Positions 22,117-32,774 of a stretch of 64,000 bases of DNA are shown here, piece after piece. The position numbers and the translations under genes were made by a program. Every line of letters begins with the position of its first letter. Position 1 is the stretch's first letter. The DNA is from Pseudonocardia sp. ICBG1293 (lineage in GTDB: Bacteria > Actinomycetota > Actinomycetes > Mycobacteriales > Pseudonocardiaceae): contig NZ_JAHLEL010000044.1 of assembly GCF_020131355.1 (NCBI RefSeq), positions 186,001 through 250,000 on the forward strand. Reading direction: 5' to 3'. The notes below the pieces were generated by a model. The model worked only from the letters and a program-made list of their open reading frames with translations, did not search any database and had not been told where the DNA came from.

Positions 22117-25100
22117 CAGGAGAACGATCCGGGACGACCGGAGCCGGCCCTCCGTGGCCAGGAACGCCGGGGACCGCTGCACCACCAGGGCGAACGTCTC
22201 CGGGGTGAGCCACACCGTGGTTCCCGGCGGCAGCCGGCGCCCGGAGTGTGCTTCGACCACGAGCGGCGGCACGACGACGAACCCACCGTCCCACTGGGCC
22301 TCCACCACGAGCGGGGGCAGCCAGGACTGTGCCGGGACCGCCCAGGGCATGTCCCGGGGCGGGGCTCCACGCAGTACGACCGGCGACGCGTCACCGGGCC
22401 GGGAGCCGGGTTCGACGTGCAGCAGCGAGCCGAGTGGCCGGGGACCCAGGTCACGCCCGTCGAGCATCGATCCGTCGGGATGCGCGGAGATCCCGAGGGG
22501 GATCGTCGTCCCTCCGTTCCGGCTGAAGGTCCGCCGTACGTCGAGGTAGGCCGTGTCGAGCAGCACGGGCGCCCCGTTGACGGTCTCACCGGCCACGATC
22601 GCGGGATCTCCGGCGGTGTGGCGCGCGCGGAGATCACCCGGGTGGGTCGCCGGCGTCCCGGGATCGCCGGCGGACAACGGCATGTCCCGTACGGCGGGCC
22701 CGGTCCGGAGGATCTCGCCGAGCAGTCGCGTCTCCGGCTCCAGCAGGCCGGGATCAGTGCTGTGCGGCGCCATCAGCCCGGCGCCCGAGGCCTCGCTCAG
22801 CCGGGGCCGCCATACGTGTCGCGGGGGCAGCCCGACGCTCCTCATGACGTCGCGCAGCAGATCGAGCGCAGGCGCCTCCCGACTCCAGGTCCGCTCCTCG
22901 GGGCTCCAGAGCAGGGACGTGACGTCGACCCGGACGCGGTCCGGGTCGTCCGGGGCCCGCTCCGAGCTCTCGACGACCTCGACATCCACCAGCAGATGCA
23001 GCTGGCTGTCGTCGGGCAGGAGATAGCGCCGGTTCAGCTCGACGTCGATCGCCGTCCGCACCCGCTCGACCAGCAGCGCGGCATACGCAGTGGGCCCGAC
23101 CAGCTCGATCGGCACCGTCAGCTCGCTGACCCACCGGCCCGGGACCACCTCGATCCGGCGCAGGTCGAACAGCATGTCCGTGACGTACCGGGGCCCCCGG
23201 ACCGCCCCGTCGACCGAGGGGTCCTGCCCGTCCGGCCCCCCGGGGTGGTCGACCAGCCGAAGAGTCTGTCCGGAGAACCGAGCCGGCGCCGCGTCCACAC
23301 GCCGCACCGCCCATTGGTCGGGGTGCAGCGGGTCGGTGACGCGAGGTGCGGGAGGCGCCGGCGGCTGCTGAAGAGATCCTGTGTGCACCAGAGCCGGCCG
23401 TCCCGGACGGTCGAGCGTCACCTCCACCCCGAACGGGCCGAGATCCTCCGGACCGCTGCCGAATCTGTACAGGACCAGCGCGTCCGGATCCACGTCCGGC
23501 GGCAACTCGTCCCGGCGCTCGCGTATCCGATCGGACAGGACGTCCACTACGTCGGCGACGTCGAGGAGGGTCAGACCTCCCTCGGTGACCGGGACGTCGT
23601 CACCGAAACCGTCCCGGGTCGACACGGTGAGGGTCGGGAACCCGGCCCGCCTGCCGACCGAGACGTGCTGCAGGCCGTAGTGCAGGACGACGGCGTCGAG
23701 CCACCGGTCGGCCAGTGCGCCCAGCCGCCCCCGCTCGGTGGGGCCGAGCCGGTCGGTCCCGGACGGAGCGTCGGCGAGGTGGGCACGCACCCGGGCCGGC
23801 GGCAGGGCGCGCCGGGTGTCCGCGGACCCGTCGGCGCCGCCCCTCAGCCCTCGACCCCCCTCATACCCGAGCGCGACCACCCACGACGCCAACTCCGCCA
23901 CCGTCGTCGGAGCCGCGTGCCGGCCCGGCGTCCACCGCCGGAGGTAGGCATCGAACACCCCCGCCACCTCGACCCGTGAGAGCTGCTGCCCGGCCGAACG
24001 CCGCAGCCCGGACGCCACCTCTGCCCGCAGGTCCTCGTCCATCCGCGCCGGCGGCCGCCAGGACGACGACCCCTCCACCGACGGATGCGAGCGGACGGCA
24101 AGATCGTCCCGCGCGATCCGGTCGGCGACGCGCTCGGCCGCACCCTCCCGATTACTGTCCGCGCCGAGCCTCAACCTGCTCAGCGTCATCGTGACCTCGG
24201 CGATTGACACCGGCGCGGCCGCGGCCAGACCCGCCCCTGCCCGCGCCCGGCCCACGCGGTCCGTCACCACGGGCGCAATGACATCGGCCAGCCGCGTGAC
24301 TGCCTCCGGTGCCTCGTCCGGCCGCGCGTGGAACCCCCGGGCCAGGACCTGAACCAGTTCCGCGCGATCCTGTGGGCGCTCCCCGGCACGGTCGAGCGCC
24401 GTCAGCGCCTGCTCCACCGCGGCGACACCCGGCATCCCGGTGTCAGGAATTCCATCCGCAGCCCGCAAGCGGTCCAGGGCAACCATCACGTACTCGCGCA
24501 GCACCGCCGCGTCCAGGGCGGCGTCGGTCCGTGCCGGGCCGATGCCGGCCGCCGCGAGCCGGTCACGGCGCACGGCCTCGGTCCAGATCCGGACCGAACG
24601 GCTCTGCTCGGGACCCTCCGGGGACCACCCCGGTGACCGGCTCGGGCCGGCCCCGCGCGAGGACTGCATCACCTCGATCGGCACCGCGCTGTCGACGAGG
24701 CGTCTGGCCCGCCGCGCGTCGAGGTTCAGCTCCAGGCGGTCCGCGACCACCTTCGCGCGACGCCGGCCCGAGGCCTCGGCACGTTCGTCACCACCACGGC
24801 CACCGTTGCCACCGCCCTCGACGTGCACGACCAGCCCGTCGGCGCCGTTGCGGCCGAGCCAGACGGCCTGGTCCAGCACGGCCGACGCGTACGGCGGGAG
24901 CAGATAGATCTGGTCGTCGAGCCTCGTCTTCTTACCGTTGTCGAACGCCCAGGTGAGGGGGTCCGGCGCCGGACCGTCGGGCCGGGTGAAGGGACTGGGC
25001 TCCGGGAGTGCGGGCGGGAGCTCGAGCACCGGGCTGTCCGGCCTGGCCGACTGCACCGCGGCGGACATCACCCAGGCCTCGTCGTCGATGCGCCGGATCG

Positions 25101-26872
25101 TGTCCGTCCACCGCCGGAACGCCACACGGATCAGCGTCGTATCCGGTACGTCGTCGCTGGTGCCGACCCGGAGCTCGAGGACGACGAGCGGCAACGCCGC
25201 GCGGCCGCCGGAGGAGTCGAGGGCGTCGAGCTCGGTCTTCATCGTGCCCGGGCCGACCACGTGCGAGGGCGGGATGACCGATTCCCCCGGTTCGAGCGGG
25301 CGCCAGGCCTGCCCCAGGAATTGCCGCAGGGTGAACGGGCTGACGTTGCCGTTGACGTCCATGGCCGCGTCGAGGAGGCCTGCGGGGATGCGGGACCGAC
25401 CGTCGACCGGATGGACCGGGTCCCGCCGCAGGACGGCGTCGAACCGGCTGGTGAGCGTCTCGGCGTTCTGTTCCAGGAACGTCCGGACCCGCTCCGGCAG
25501 TCCCTTGCGGACTTCCGCCATCGGGACCCGGGACAGGGCGAACACGAAGTTCTTCGCCAGTGTGTTTCCAGGTTTCTGCGAGAGGGCGGCGACGGCGGCG
25601 TGGGTGTACACGAGCGCCGCGTAGCCCTCGACCGCGGTGGCCTCGGCCGCCAGCGCCCGATCCGGGCCGCGTCGAGGCGTCGAGCTGCGGCTCACGTACT
25701 CGCCGAACCCGGCGGCGACGTCGGCGCTGAACACCACGGACTCGTCGAGCCACCTGCGATTCGGGGAGATATCGGGGGAGATATCGGACAGCACCGGGTC
25801 CTGCGCGATCTCCTGGAACAGGGCGGCCAACCCGAACACCGATACGCCGACGGTCTGCTGGGTGTAGGTGTGCGGCCGGGAGACACCGGCGCGGACCTCG
25901 ACGTCAGCACCATCGTCGACCCTGAATCCGGTCTCGCGCGAAAAGACCTGGCCCAGGGTCTGCCCCGCGCGGGCGTCACGCAGCAGCCGCACAACATGGT
26001 CGATCTCGCCCCCGACCTCGGCGGCACCCGGCCGCCCCTGCTCGCCCCGCAACACCCCGGCGGGCTCACTCACCAGCTCGGTGATCGGCCCGTGGCGTCC
26101 GTAGTCACTGACGATCCGCACGTGCCGGCCGATGATCTCGACATGGGGATTGCCGAGCGCCACGTCGTGCAGCTCCAACTCGGTGCCCTGGGCACCCCCG
26201 CGACCCCGCGGCTGCTCGAGTGGCCGCAGACCGTGGTGCTCGGCATAGGCACCCGCCAGACGGGACGCGATCCCGTCCTGGCGCGGTCCCCCGGTGAGCA
26301 CGGGCCCGACCTCACCCAGCCCCGCCCGCTCCCGCAGATGATCCACCAACTGGTCCAGCTCACGACCGTACGGGAGCTCCGGCAGACCCGGCCGCGGGTC
26401 GGCCCGCAGCATCGCCGAACGCACCGCCGTCCGCTCGTTGTGCAACAGCACCGGGGCGTCCACGAGCCGGTCCCACGGCCGGTTCGTCGGGGCGTCCGCG
26501 GCGGCCGGCGTGATCTCGTCTCCCGGTCGCTCACGGACCGGCAGCTCGGAACCGGGCACCGACCGCCGGCCGCTCACGATCGCGTCCGCCCGCGACGGCA
26601 GGGTGTCCTCGATGTCGAGCGGCAGCATCGTGCTCGCGAGCGGACCGGTCGCGGTGTCGGGCAGGCCCGACGACGAGTCCCCGGGTTCGTCCGGTGCCGG
26701 AGCCGCCTCGGTCGGCCAGTCCCCCGCCACGAGGGGCGTCGGACCGTCGGCCGGGGCCGGTCCCCCGTCGTCGTCCGGACGGAACCGGGCCGGGGTGACC
26801 TCCTCGCCCAGGAAGACGACGGGCTCACGCGCGTCGTCGACCAGCAGGTCGCCCAGCTCCGGCGGGTGCCGC
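22116..26872 (-). CDS. Giant protein segment: N module, amidoligase-like, OmpA-like, P module, decayed peptidase
   Basis: About 1,585 codons. Order: an acidic linker (26770-26500) with PGSELPVRERPGDEI; an N module (26480-26230); an amidoligase-like module (26190-25050; GTELELHD); an OmpA-like domain (24850-24570; VVHVEGGGNGGRGG, ASGRRRAKVVADRL, QSRSVRIW); a helical piece (24550-24300); a P module (24290-23780); a RLGALADRWLDAVV module (23745-23360); a peptidase-like domain lacking zinc ligands (23320-22730); and a following beta-rich domain (22650-22120). This order repeats, with losses, in the segments downstream. It joins upstream at an indel near 26872, where GVDEVR is followed in another frame by HPPELGDLLVD. 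Confidence 0.7.
22730..23320 (-). other. Metallopeptidase-like domain without zinc ligands
   Basis: RDVMRSVGLPP at 22822-22854 aligns with HEVLHFFGLSD of the next module: His to Arg, Glu to Asp, His to Arg, and the third-ligand Asp to Pro. Strands before it (DLRRIEVVPGRWVSELTVP) are nearly the same as in the intact copy. It is a pseudo-enzyme, possibly structural. Confidence 0.65.
23780..24290 (-). repeat. P module, copy 1
   Basis: Helical module of about 160 residues with ARDDLAVRSHPSVEG, YLRRWTPGRHAAPTT and LGYEGGRGLRGG. Its DNA from 23857 is almost identical to that from 18001. Confidence 0.8.
25050..26195 (-). other. Amidoligase-like module, copy 2
   Basis: GTELELHD gives the GxExE pattern. 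VRIVSD and ITELVSEPAGVLRGEQG give the second and third motifs, and TGFRVDDG stands where active members have G-x-HVHxG. The copy is undamaged and is the best template for the IS-split copy. Inferred from motif order only. Confidence 0.45.
26512..26564. repeat. 53-bp perfect direct repeat, copy A
   Basis: Identical base for base to 28586-28638 by eye. It encodes the GSELPVRERPGDEI linker ahead of an N module. The two copies bracket the third glycosyltransferase domain, so recombination between them would cut out about 2.07 kb. Confidence 0.8.
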
Positions 26873-28165
26873 GCGAACCTCGTCGACACCGGCGAGGAAC
26901 GACACCGCGGCCCGGCGGACCACGGCCGGCTCCGCGGGCCGCGCCAGCAGCTCGTCGACCTCGGAGAACCACAGGTCACCGGGCCGGTTCACCAAGTGCC
27001 GGAGCAGCACCGTGACCACCCGGGCCGTCAGATCGGTCGTGCCCGCCACGTCGGTCGTCTCGACCAGCGGCGGCCGCGGAACTTCGACGTCCGCCGGCCG
27101 GGTCCAGGCCCCCTCCTGCCCGATCCGCACACCGGACAGCGGGGTCGCCGTCACACCCATCCGGTCGAGGACGGTGTGGAAGACGCTCGGGCCGACCCGG
27201 TGGATGACCGACCGGCGCTGGGTGACCCGCCGAGGATCACGGTCGGCGGGATCGTGACTCGTGTGCGGCGGGAGGATCTCCGGTTGGGTGCGGCCGTAGT
27301 TCGCCAGCTGGCGCGCGATCACCGCGGACAGCACCGGGTGCTCCCGGGCGCCGAGGATCCCGCTGTTGTTGAGCGCGGTCGGGACGAACGCCAGTCCGAA
27401 CGGGCCGCCGCGCACTGGCGCCAGACCGAAACCGCTCTGCTCGATGCCGTCCTCCTGGAACGGGTCGGGGCCCCAGGAATCCAGCTTGTCGTCGCCGTCC
27501 ATGTAGAGCCCGCCGAACCGGTGCAGCAGGGCGACCCGCAGCAGATCCGAGGCCGCGGCCCGACCACGGCCGTTGCCGCGTAGGACCTCGCTGCGGTACG
27601 CCGCGTCCGCCGCCATCGGCTCGTCGCCGTGGAACAGCTCGTCCACATTGACGAGCCGGATTCCGTAGGCGTGTGCCCAGTCGGCCATCCCGCCGACGCC
27701 GGGATCGACCCGCTCCGCGGCTTCGCGGTCGGTGATGGCGGCGGCGAACCGCGCCCGGGAGATGTCGGTGACGAGCACGGCGGGACCGTCGAACTCCCGA
27801 GCCGAACGGGCGAAGCCTCTGGCGAACATCCGGCCCGCCCCACCCCGTGGGGAGACCGGATCCCCGATCCAGACCCCGAAGAGCACCTTGGGTGTCGTGA
27901 ACGTCTCGGGCACCGGTCCGAACGTCCGGCCCGCCCACTCGGCCTTCTCGGCGGCGGACAACTCGTGCCGCAGGACCTCGGTGGAGTCCGGCAGGGCAGC
28001 GAGGGTGAGGTGTGCGGGGGCGGGCGGGCGAGCCAACATGTTGAGCCGGTCGAAGAACGACCCCACTTTCTCGGGCGGTAGCGCCTGCTGATCGACGTCG
28101 GTCAGGAACTCCGGCGTGGGCGGCGGAGTCGCGATGATGCCGAACGGATCGAGACCGAGCTGGGG
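26800..28165 (-). other. DxD glycosyltransferase domain, copy 3
   Basis: VLFGVWIGDPVSP is the N-terminal strand of the TcdA/TcdB-like sugar-binding DxD family. SDLLRVALLHRFGG leads into GGLYMDGDD at 27488-27514, the metal and nucleotide-sugar site. ARQLANYGRTQPEILPP and RRSVIHRVGPSVF follow as in copy 2. Residues look catalytically competent. Confidence 0.7.
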
Positions 28166-31100
28166 ACCCGCGGAGAGGGCGCCCTCCGTCTGCTCCGCAG
28201 CGCGCTCGCGCAGCCGCTCGGCCACGTGCGCGGCGGGATCCTCGGAGCCACTGCCGAGCAGGCCCGGACGCCCCAGTGCGGGGACGCCGAAGTGCTCCGC
28301 GTACGCGGCGGCGAGACCCCGGCCCAGCACGGTGCTCCGCGGCCCGCCGGCCGGCGCGTCGTCCAGATCCGGGCTGCCGGACCGGCTCCGCAGGAACTCC
28401 ACCAGCTGGTCGAACTCCCGGCCCGCCGGGAGCTCGGGCAGGGCCGAGAACATCTCCGACCCCGGGCGCAGGTCGGCGGCCAGGATCGATCGCCGGACCG
28501 CGACCTGCAGGTTGTGCGGCAGCTCGGGTGCGTCGACGAGCCGGTCCCACGGCCGGTCCGCCGGTGGCTCCTCGTCCGCCGGCGCGATCTCGTCTCCCGG
28601 TCGCTCACGGACCGGCAGCTCGGAACCGGGCACCGACCACGAGCCGTGCTCGTCGGTCCCGGCGAGATCGGTCAGTTCGTCGGACGCCCGGTCCCGGGCG
28701 ATCCCGCCCTCCCAGCCCGACTCCTGGCGCCGCAGCGACCACTGGCCACTCGCGATCGCGTCCGCCCGGGACAGCAGGGTGTGGTCGACGTCCAGCGGCA
28801 GCACCGTGTCCGGGCGCACCGGTGCGCCCAGCAGGTCGGCGACCAGCCCGGCGGCGGCGTTGCGCTCCCGCAGCTCGGTCTGGTCGACGCGCACCAGGCT
28901 CGCGGGATCGGCGTAGGCGTCGTTCTGCAGGACGAAACCGTCGGCCTCCCGGACGAGCAGGCCCGACCACCGGCGGCTGTCGCCGGCCGGGACCGGCACG
29001 CCGTCGTCGTCGAAGCGGACACCGGTCTCCGGGTATCCGGCGGCACGCAGCGCGTCCACGAACCGGTCGAGGTCGGCATCGGCGAGCGGGCCGTCGGGGA
29101 ACCGCTCCCTGTGCCGGCCGAGGGTCTCCGGCCAGCCGTCGCCCGCGAGCTCGTCCGGGCGCGCGGCGAGCCGCGCGACACCGGCGGCGTCGATCATCAC
29201 GGTCCACGACGACCGGGCCGGCCAGGGCGCGCCGGGCTCGGCGTCGCGGATCTCCGCTGCCGAGTCCGCGAGGGGCCGGTACACCGCCTCGAGGTCGGGG
29301 GCGGCGTCGACCGGTGCGGACGGGCCGAACCGGGCCGGATCCACCGGGGCGGTCCCGGCGCGGGGCGCGACCGGCTCGCCCAGGTGCCGGGACCGTTCGG
29401 CCAGCTCCGGCGGCACCCAGGTGCCCAGGTGGTCGCTGAGGGTGCGGGAGATCCGGTAGAGCCCACCGACGACGGAGCTCCAGCTCCGGGTGTGTGCGGT
29501 GTCGGCCGGCCCGGCGGTGCCGTCCTCCGGGACCAACCGCACCACGGGAACCCCGGCGCGCAGGTCCAGCTCACCCCGCAGCGACGCCGTGCCCGGCGGC
29601 ATCGTCACCCCCGTTCCGGTCGCTCCGTGCGGCGGCCGGTCCCCCAGATCCCGACGCCCGAGGAGGATCTCTCCCGAATCGTCGGTCGTCAGGTCCCAGC
29701 GCTCCTCGGGCGCGGACCGCAGCGTCTCCCGGGACAGGTCGGCCAGCGGCCACCAGAGCGTGGTCGCTGCCGGGCCCCCGGGGCCGCCCTCGTACAGGCC
29801 GGCGGGCCTGCTGCCCTGCTGCGGGGCCTCGCCGGCAGCCTCGTCCGGACCGGGCCGCCAGGTCCCGTCGACGAGCGGGTGCCACGGGATCACCGGAGCG
29901 TCCACCGGCACGTCCGGTGCGGGTCCGCCGAGGTCACGGAGCCGCACGGGCAGGACCTGCTCGCCCCGGAACGTGACGGAGAACCCTCCGACGTCCTCGA
30001 ACAGGTCGGCGAGCTCCGGCGGATGACCCCGTCCGTCCGGGCCGAACGGCACCGGATGGGTTACCGAGCGCACGGCCGTCCGCGTGCCGTCGGCACCGGC
30101 GATGAACCGGACCGCGGCCCGGCGGACGACCGCCGGGTCCGCGTGCCGCGCCAGCAGCTCGCCGACCTCGGAGAACCAGAGGTCACCCGGCCGGTTCACC
30201 AGATGACGCAACAACACCGTCACGACCCGGGCGGTCAGCTCGGCGGTCCCGGCCGTGTCGGCCACCTCGATCAGCGGCGGGCGGGCGACGTCGGCGGCCG
30301 GCGGCCGGAGCCAGGACAGACCGCCTCGCGCACGCACGCCGTCGAGCTGCGTCGCGATCGTGCCGAGTGCGGTCAGGGTCTGTCCGAACGCGATGGGGCC
30401 GACCCGGTGGACGACCGAACGGCGCTGAGCGACCCTCCGGTCGGCGCGGTCCGCGGGATCGTGACTCGTGCCCGGCGGGAGGATCTCGGGCTGGCTGCGG
30501 CCGTAGTTCGCCAGCTGCCGCGCGATGACCGCGGAGAGGATCGGGTGCTCCCGGGCGCCGACGAGCGCGCTGTTGTAGATCAGGCCGTTGCCGAAGGTGA
30601 GGCCGAACCCGGTCCGCCGGACCTCGGGGTCCGCGAGCGGATCGGACCGGAACTCGTCGCCGCCGTCGAGGTAGACCCCGCCGAAGCGGTGCAGCAACGC
30701 CGCCCGGACCAGGTCCGAGGCCGCGGCCCGGCCGGGACCGGTGCCACGGGCGACCTCGCTGCGGTACGACGCACCGGCCGGCATCGGTTCCCCGCCGTGG
30801 AACAACTCGTCCACGTTGACCAGCCGGATGTGGTGCCGGCCGGCCCAGTCGAGCATCTCACCGACGCCCGGGTCGACCCGGTCGGCCACGGCGCGGTCCG
30901 CGACGGCCGCGGCGAAGCGCTCGCGGGAGATGTCGGTGACGAGCACGCCGGTCGCACCGAATCGTCGGTGGGAGGTGGCGAAGCCGCGGGCGAAGTCCCG
31001 GCCGATCCCGCCGTCCGGCGAGACCGGGTCACCGATCCACACGCCGAACAGCACCCGCGGGATCGCGAACTCCTCGGGTACCCGGGTGATCCCCCGGCTC

Positions 31101-32774
31101 GTCCATTTGGCGGCCTCGGCCGGTGTCAGCTGGTGGCGCAGTACCTCGGTGTCACGGGTCAGCGCCGACGGTGCGAGGTCCGCGGCGACCGGGACCGGGT
31201 AGCGCATGTCCATCCGGCGGAAGAACGAGCCCAGCCCCTCCGGCGGGAGGGACCGCTGCTCGACAGCGGCCAGGAAGCCCGTGGGCGGCGGCTCCATCGC
31301 GATGGTGCCGAAGGGGTCGGGGCCGAACATCCACGGCGCCGCGCCGCGATCGGACGGCCGGCGGGCAGCCAGGTCGTGCAAGCGTGCGACAACGGCGTCC
31401 GCGGTCGCAGCCACAGCCGGATCGATCGGCGCGGGGTACGCCGCCAGTGCGCCGACGGTCGAGGAGGACGCACCCCGGTGCGGCGGGCCGGCCGGCTGCT
31501 GCGCCGGATCCGCGTCACCGGATCGGCCGAACCCGGTCGGCTCCGGAACGCGACCGAAGACACCGATCGACACCACGTCCACGGCGAACGGGCGCGACCC
31601 CGCAGGAACCGGACGCTCCGGGCTCACCACCGAACGGTTCGCCAGGTAACCCTCGAACGCCTGGTCCGCCGCATCCCGACCCGACGGCAACCCCATTCGC
31701 CGCAACTCCGACATGACCTCCAGGCGCTCGAACTCGTCGAGCACCGCAGGCGGCTCGGCCCGGAACCGGAGACCGCCGGACCGGCCCGGGGCGTCCTCCG
31801 GGGCGTCGGGTCCGGCTCCGGCGACCCGGGTCCACTCGGCGTCGTCCCGGACGGTGATCGCGGTCGTCCCGTCCAGATCCCCACGCTGCACCGGGCCACC
31901 GGCGGTCGCGGGCTCCCGCTGCGGGCCGCGGCCGGCACCGTCGGCCGAGCCCGGGGATCCGCCCTGGGACGGGCCGGACGGGTGCGGCGCGGGCGGGGGT
32001 TCCGGCGCCTGCTGGAACGGGCCGGGCCCGGTCGAGGGTCCACCGCCCTCGGCCGGGGACTCGTCCGCGGGGCCTGCGGGCTCGACCCTGGCCTCGACGA
32101 CCGAGGGGCCGTCCACCGCCCCCGGGTGGACCGCCGTGTCGATCAGTTCCACGGCCCAGACGTCGTCGGGCAGCTCGACGTCTCCGTCGAGCAGATGATC
32201 GTAGTACCGCGAGTTCACGGCGCTGAGAGCCTGATCGAGCCGGGCGGTCAGCTGGTACGTGTCGACCGGTCCCGCATCCGGGTCGGCCTCGACCGCCCGA
32301 TGGTGCAGCACCAGGCGTGGCAGCGCCCCGCCCCCGTCGCCCACCGCGTCCCCGAGCATCTCCAGCCAGCGGTCAACCGTCTCGTCCCACTGTGCACGCT
32401 CGGCGGGGCCGGGCTCCGGGTCCCCCGCGGGGGGCGTGGGTGTGCCGGGGGTCTCGGCGGCCGGGCCGTCGGCCGGTTCCGATCCCAGACTCGTCTCGGA
32501 CCCGGCCGTCGCTGCACGACCGTCGTCGGTGCTGGTCCCGGTCCGGGTGTCCGAGCCGACGGTCGAAAGCCCGTCGGCGGTGGTCGGCGGGACGGTCAGG
32601 CGATCCGGCGCGTCGTCCGGGGTGCCCGCCACGACGGCCGGGGCGGCCGGCAGGTCATCGGCGAGCGGGCGCGGGCGCAGCGTATGCCGGGAGTCGTGGG
32701 AGGCGGTGTCGGAGCCGCCGAGCAGGTCCCGCTCCGAGGGGAGCAGCCCGAACGCATCGGCCCGGGAGCCGGCC
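26872..32774 (-). CDS. Giant protein segment: two DxD glycosyltransferases with W and N modules between
   Basis: About 1,965 codons. Order: a linker; a RAQWDETVDRW module (32415-32000) close in sequence to that at 17935; a C module (31770-31520; ERLEVMSELRRMGLPSGRD, FAVDVVSIGVFGRVPEPTG); a glycosyltransferase (31335-29930); a WWPLADLSRETL domain (29770-29400); a W module (29215-28780; WTVMIDAAGVARL, RRWSGLLVREADGFVL); a linker carrying one copy of a 53-bp repeat; an N module (28545-28260); and a second glycosyltransferase (28165-26800). Both transferases keep DxD-type aspartates. It joins upstream near 32774, where DPTRLRDRP is followed in another frame by GSRADAFGLLPSE. Confidence 0.72.
28586..28638. 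repeat. 53-bp perfect direct repeat, copy B
   Basis: Identical to 26512-26564 (copy A) and in the same orientation, ahead of an N module. Confidence 0.8.
29930..31335 (-). other. DxD glycosyltransferase domain, copy 2
   Basis: VLFGVWIGDPVSP, then RLVNVDELFHGGEPM and SDLVRAALLHRFGG, with GGVYLDGGD at 30656-30682. One aspartate of the DGDD cluster is glycine here, but Y-L-D and the final D remain. It is about 60% alike to copy 3, so the pair arose by duplication. Confidence 0.7.
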
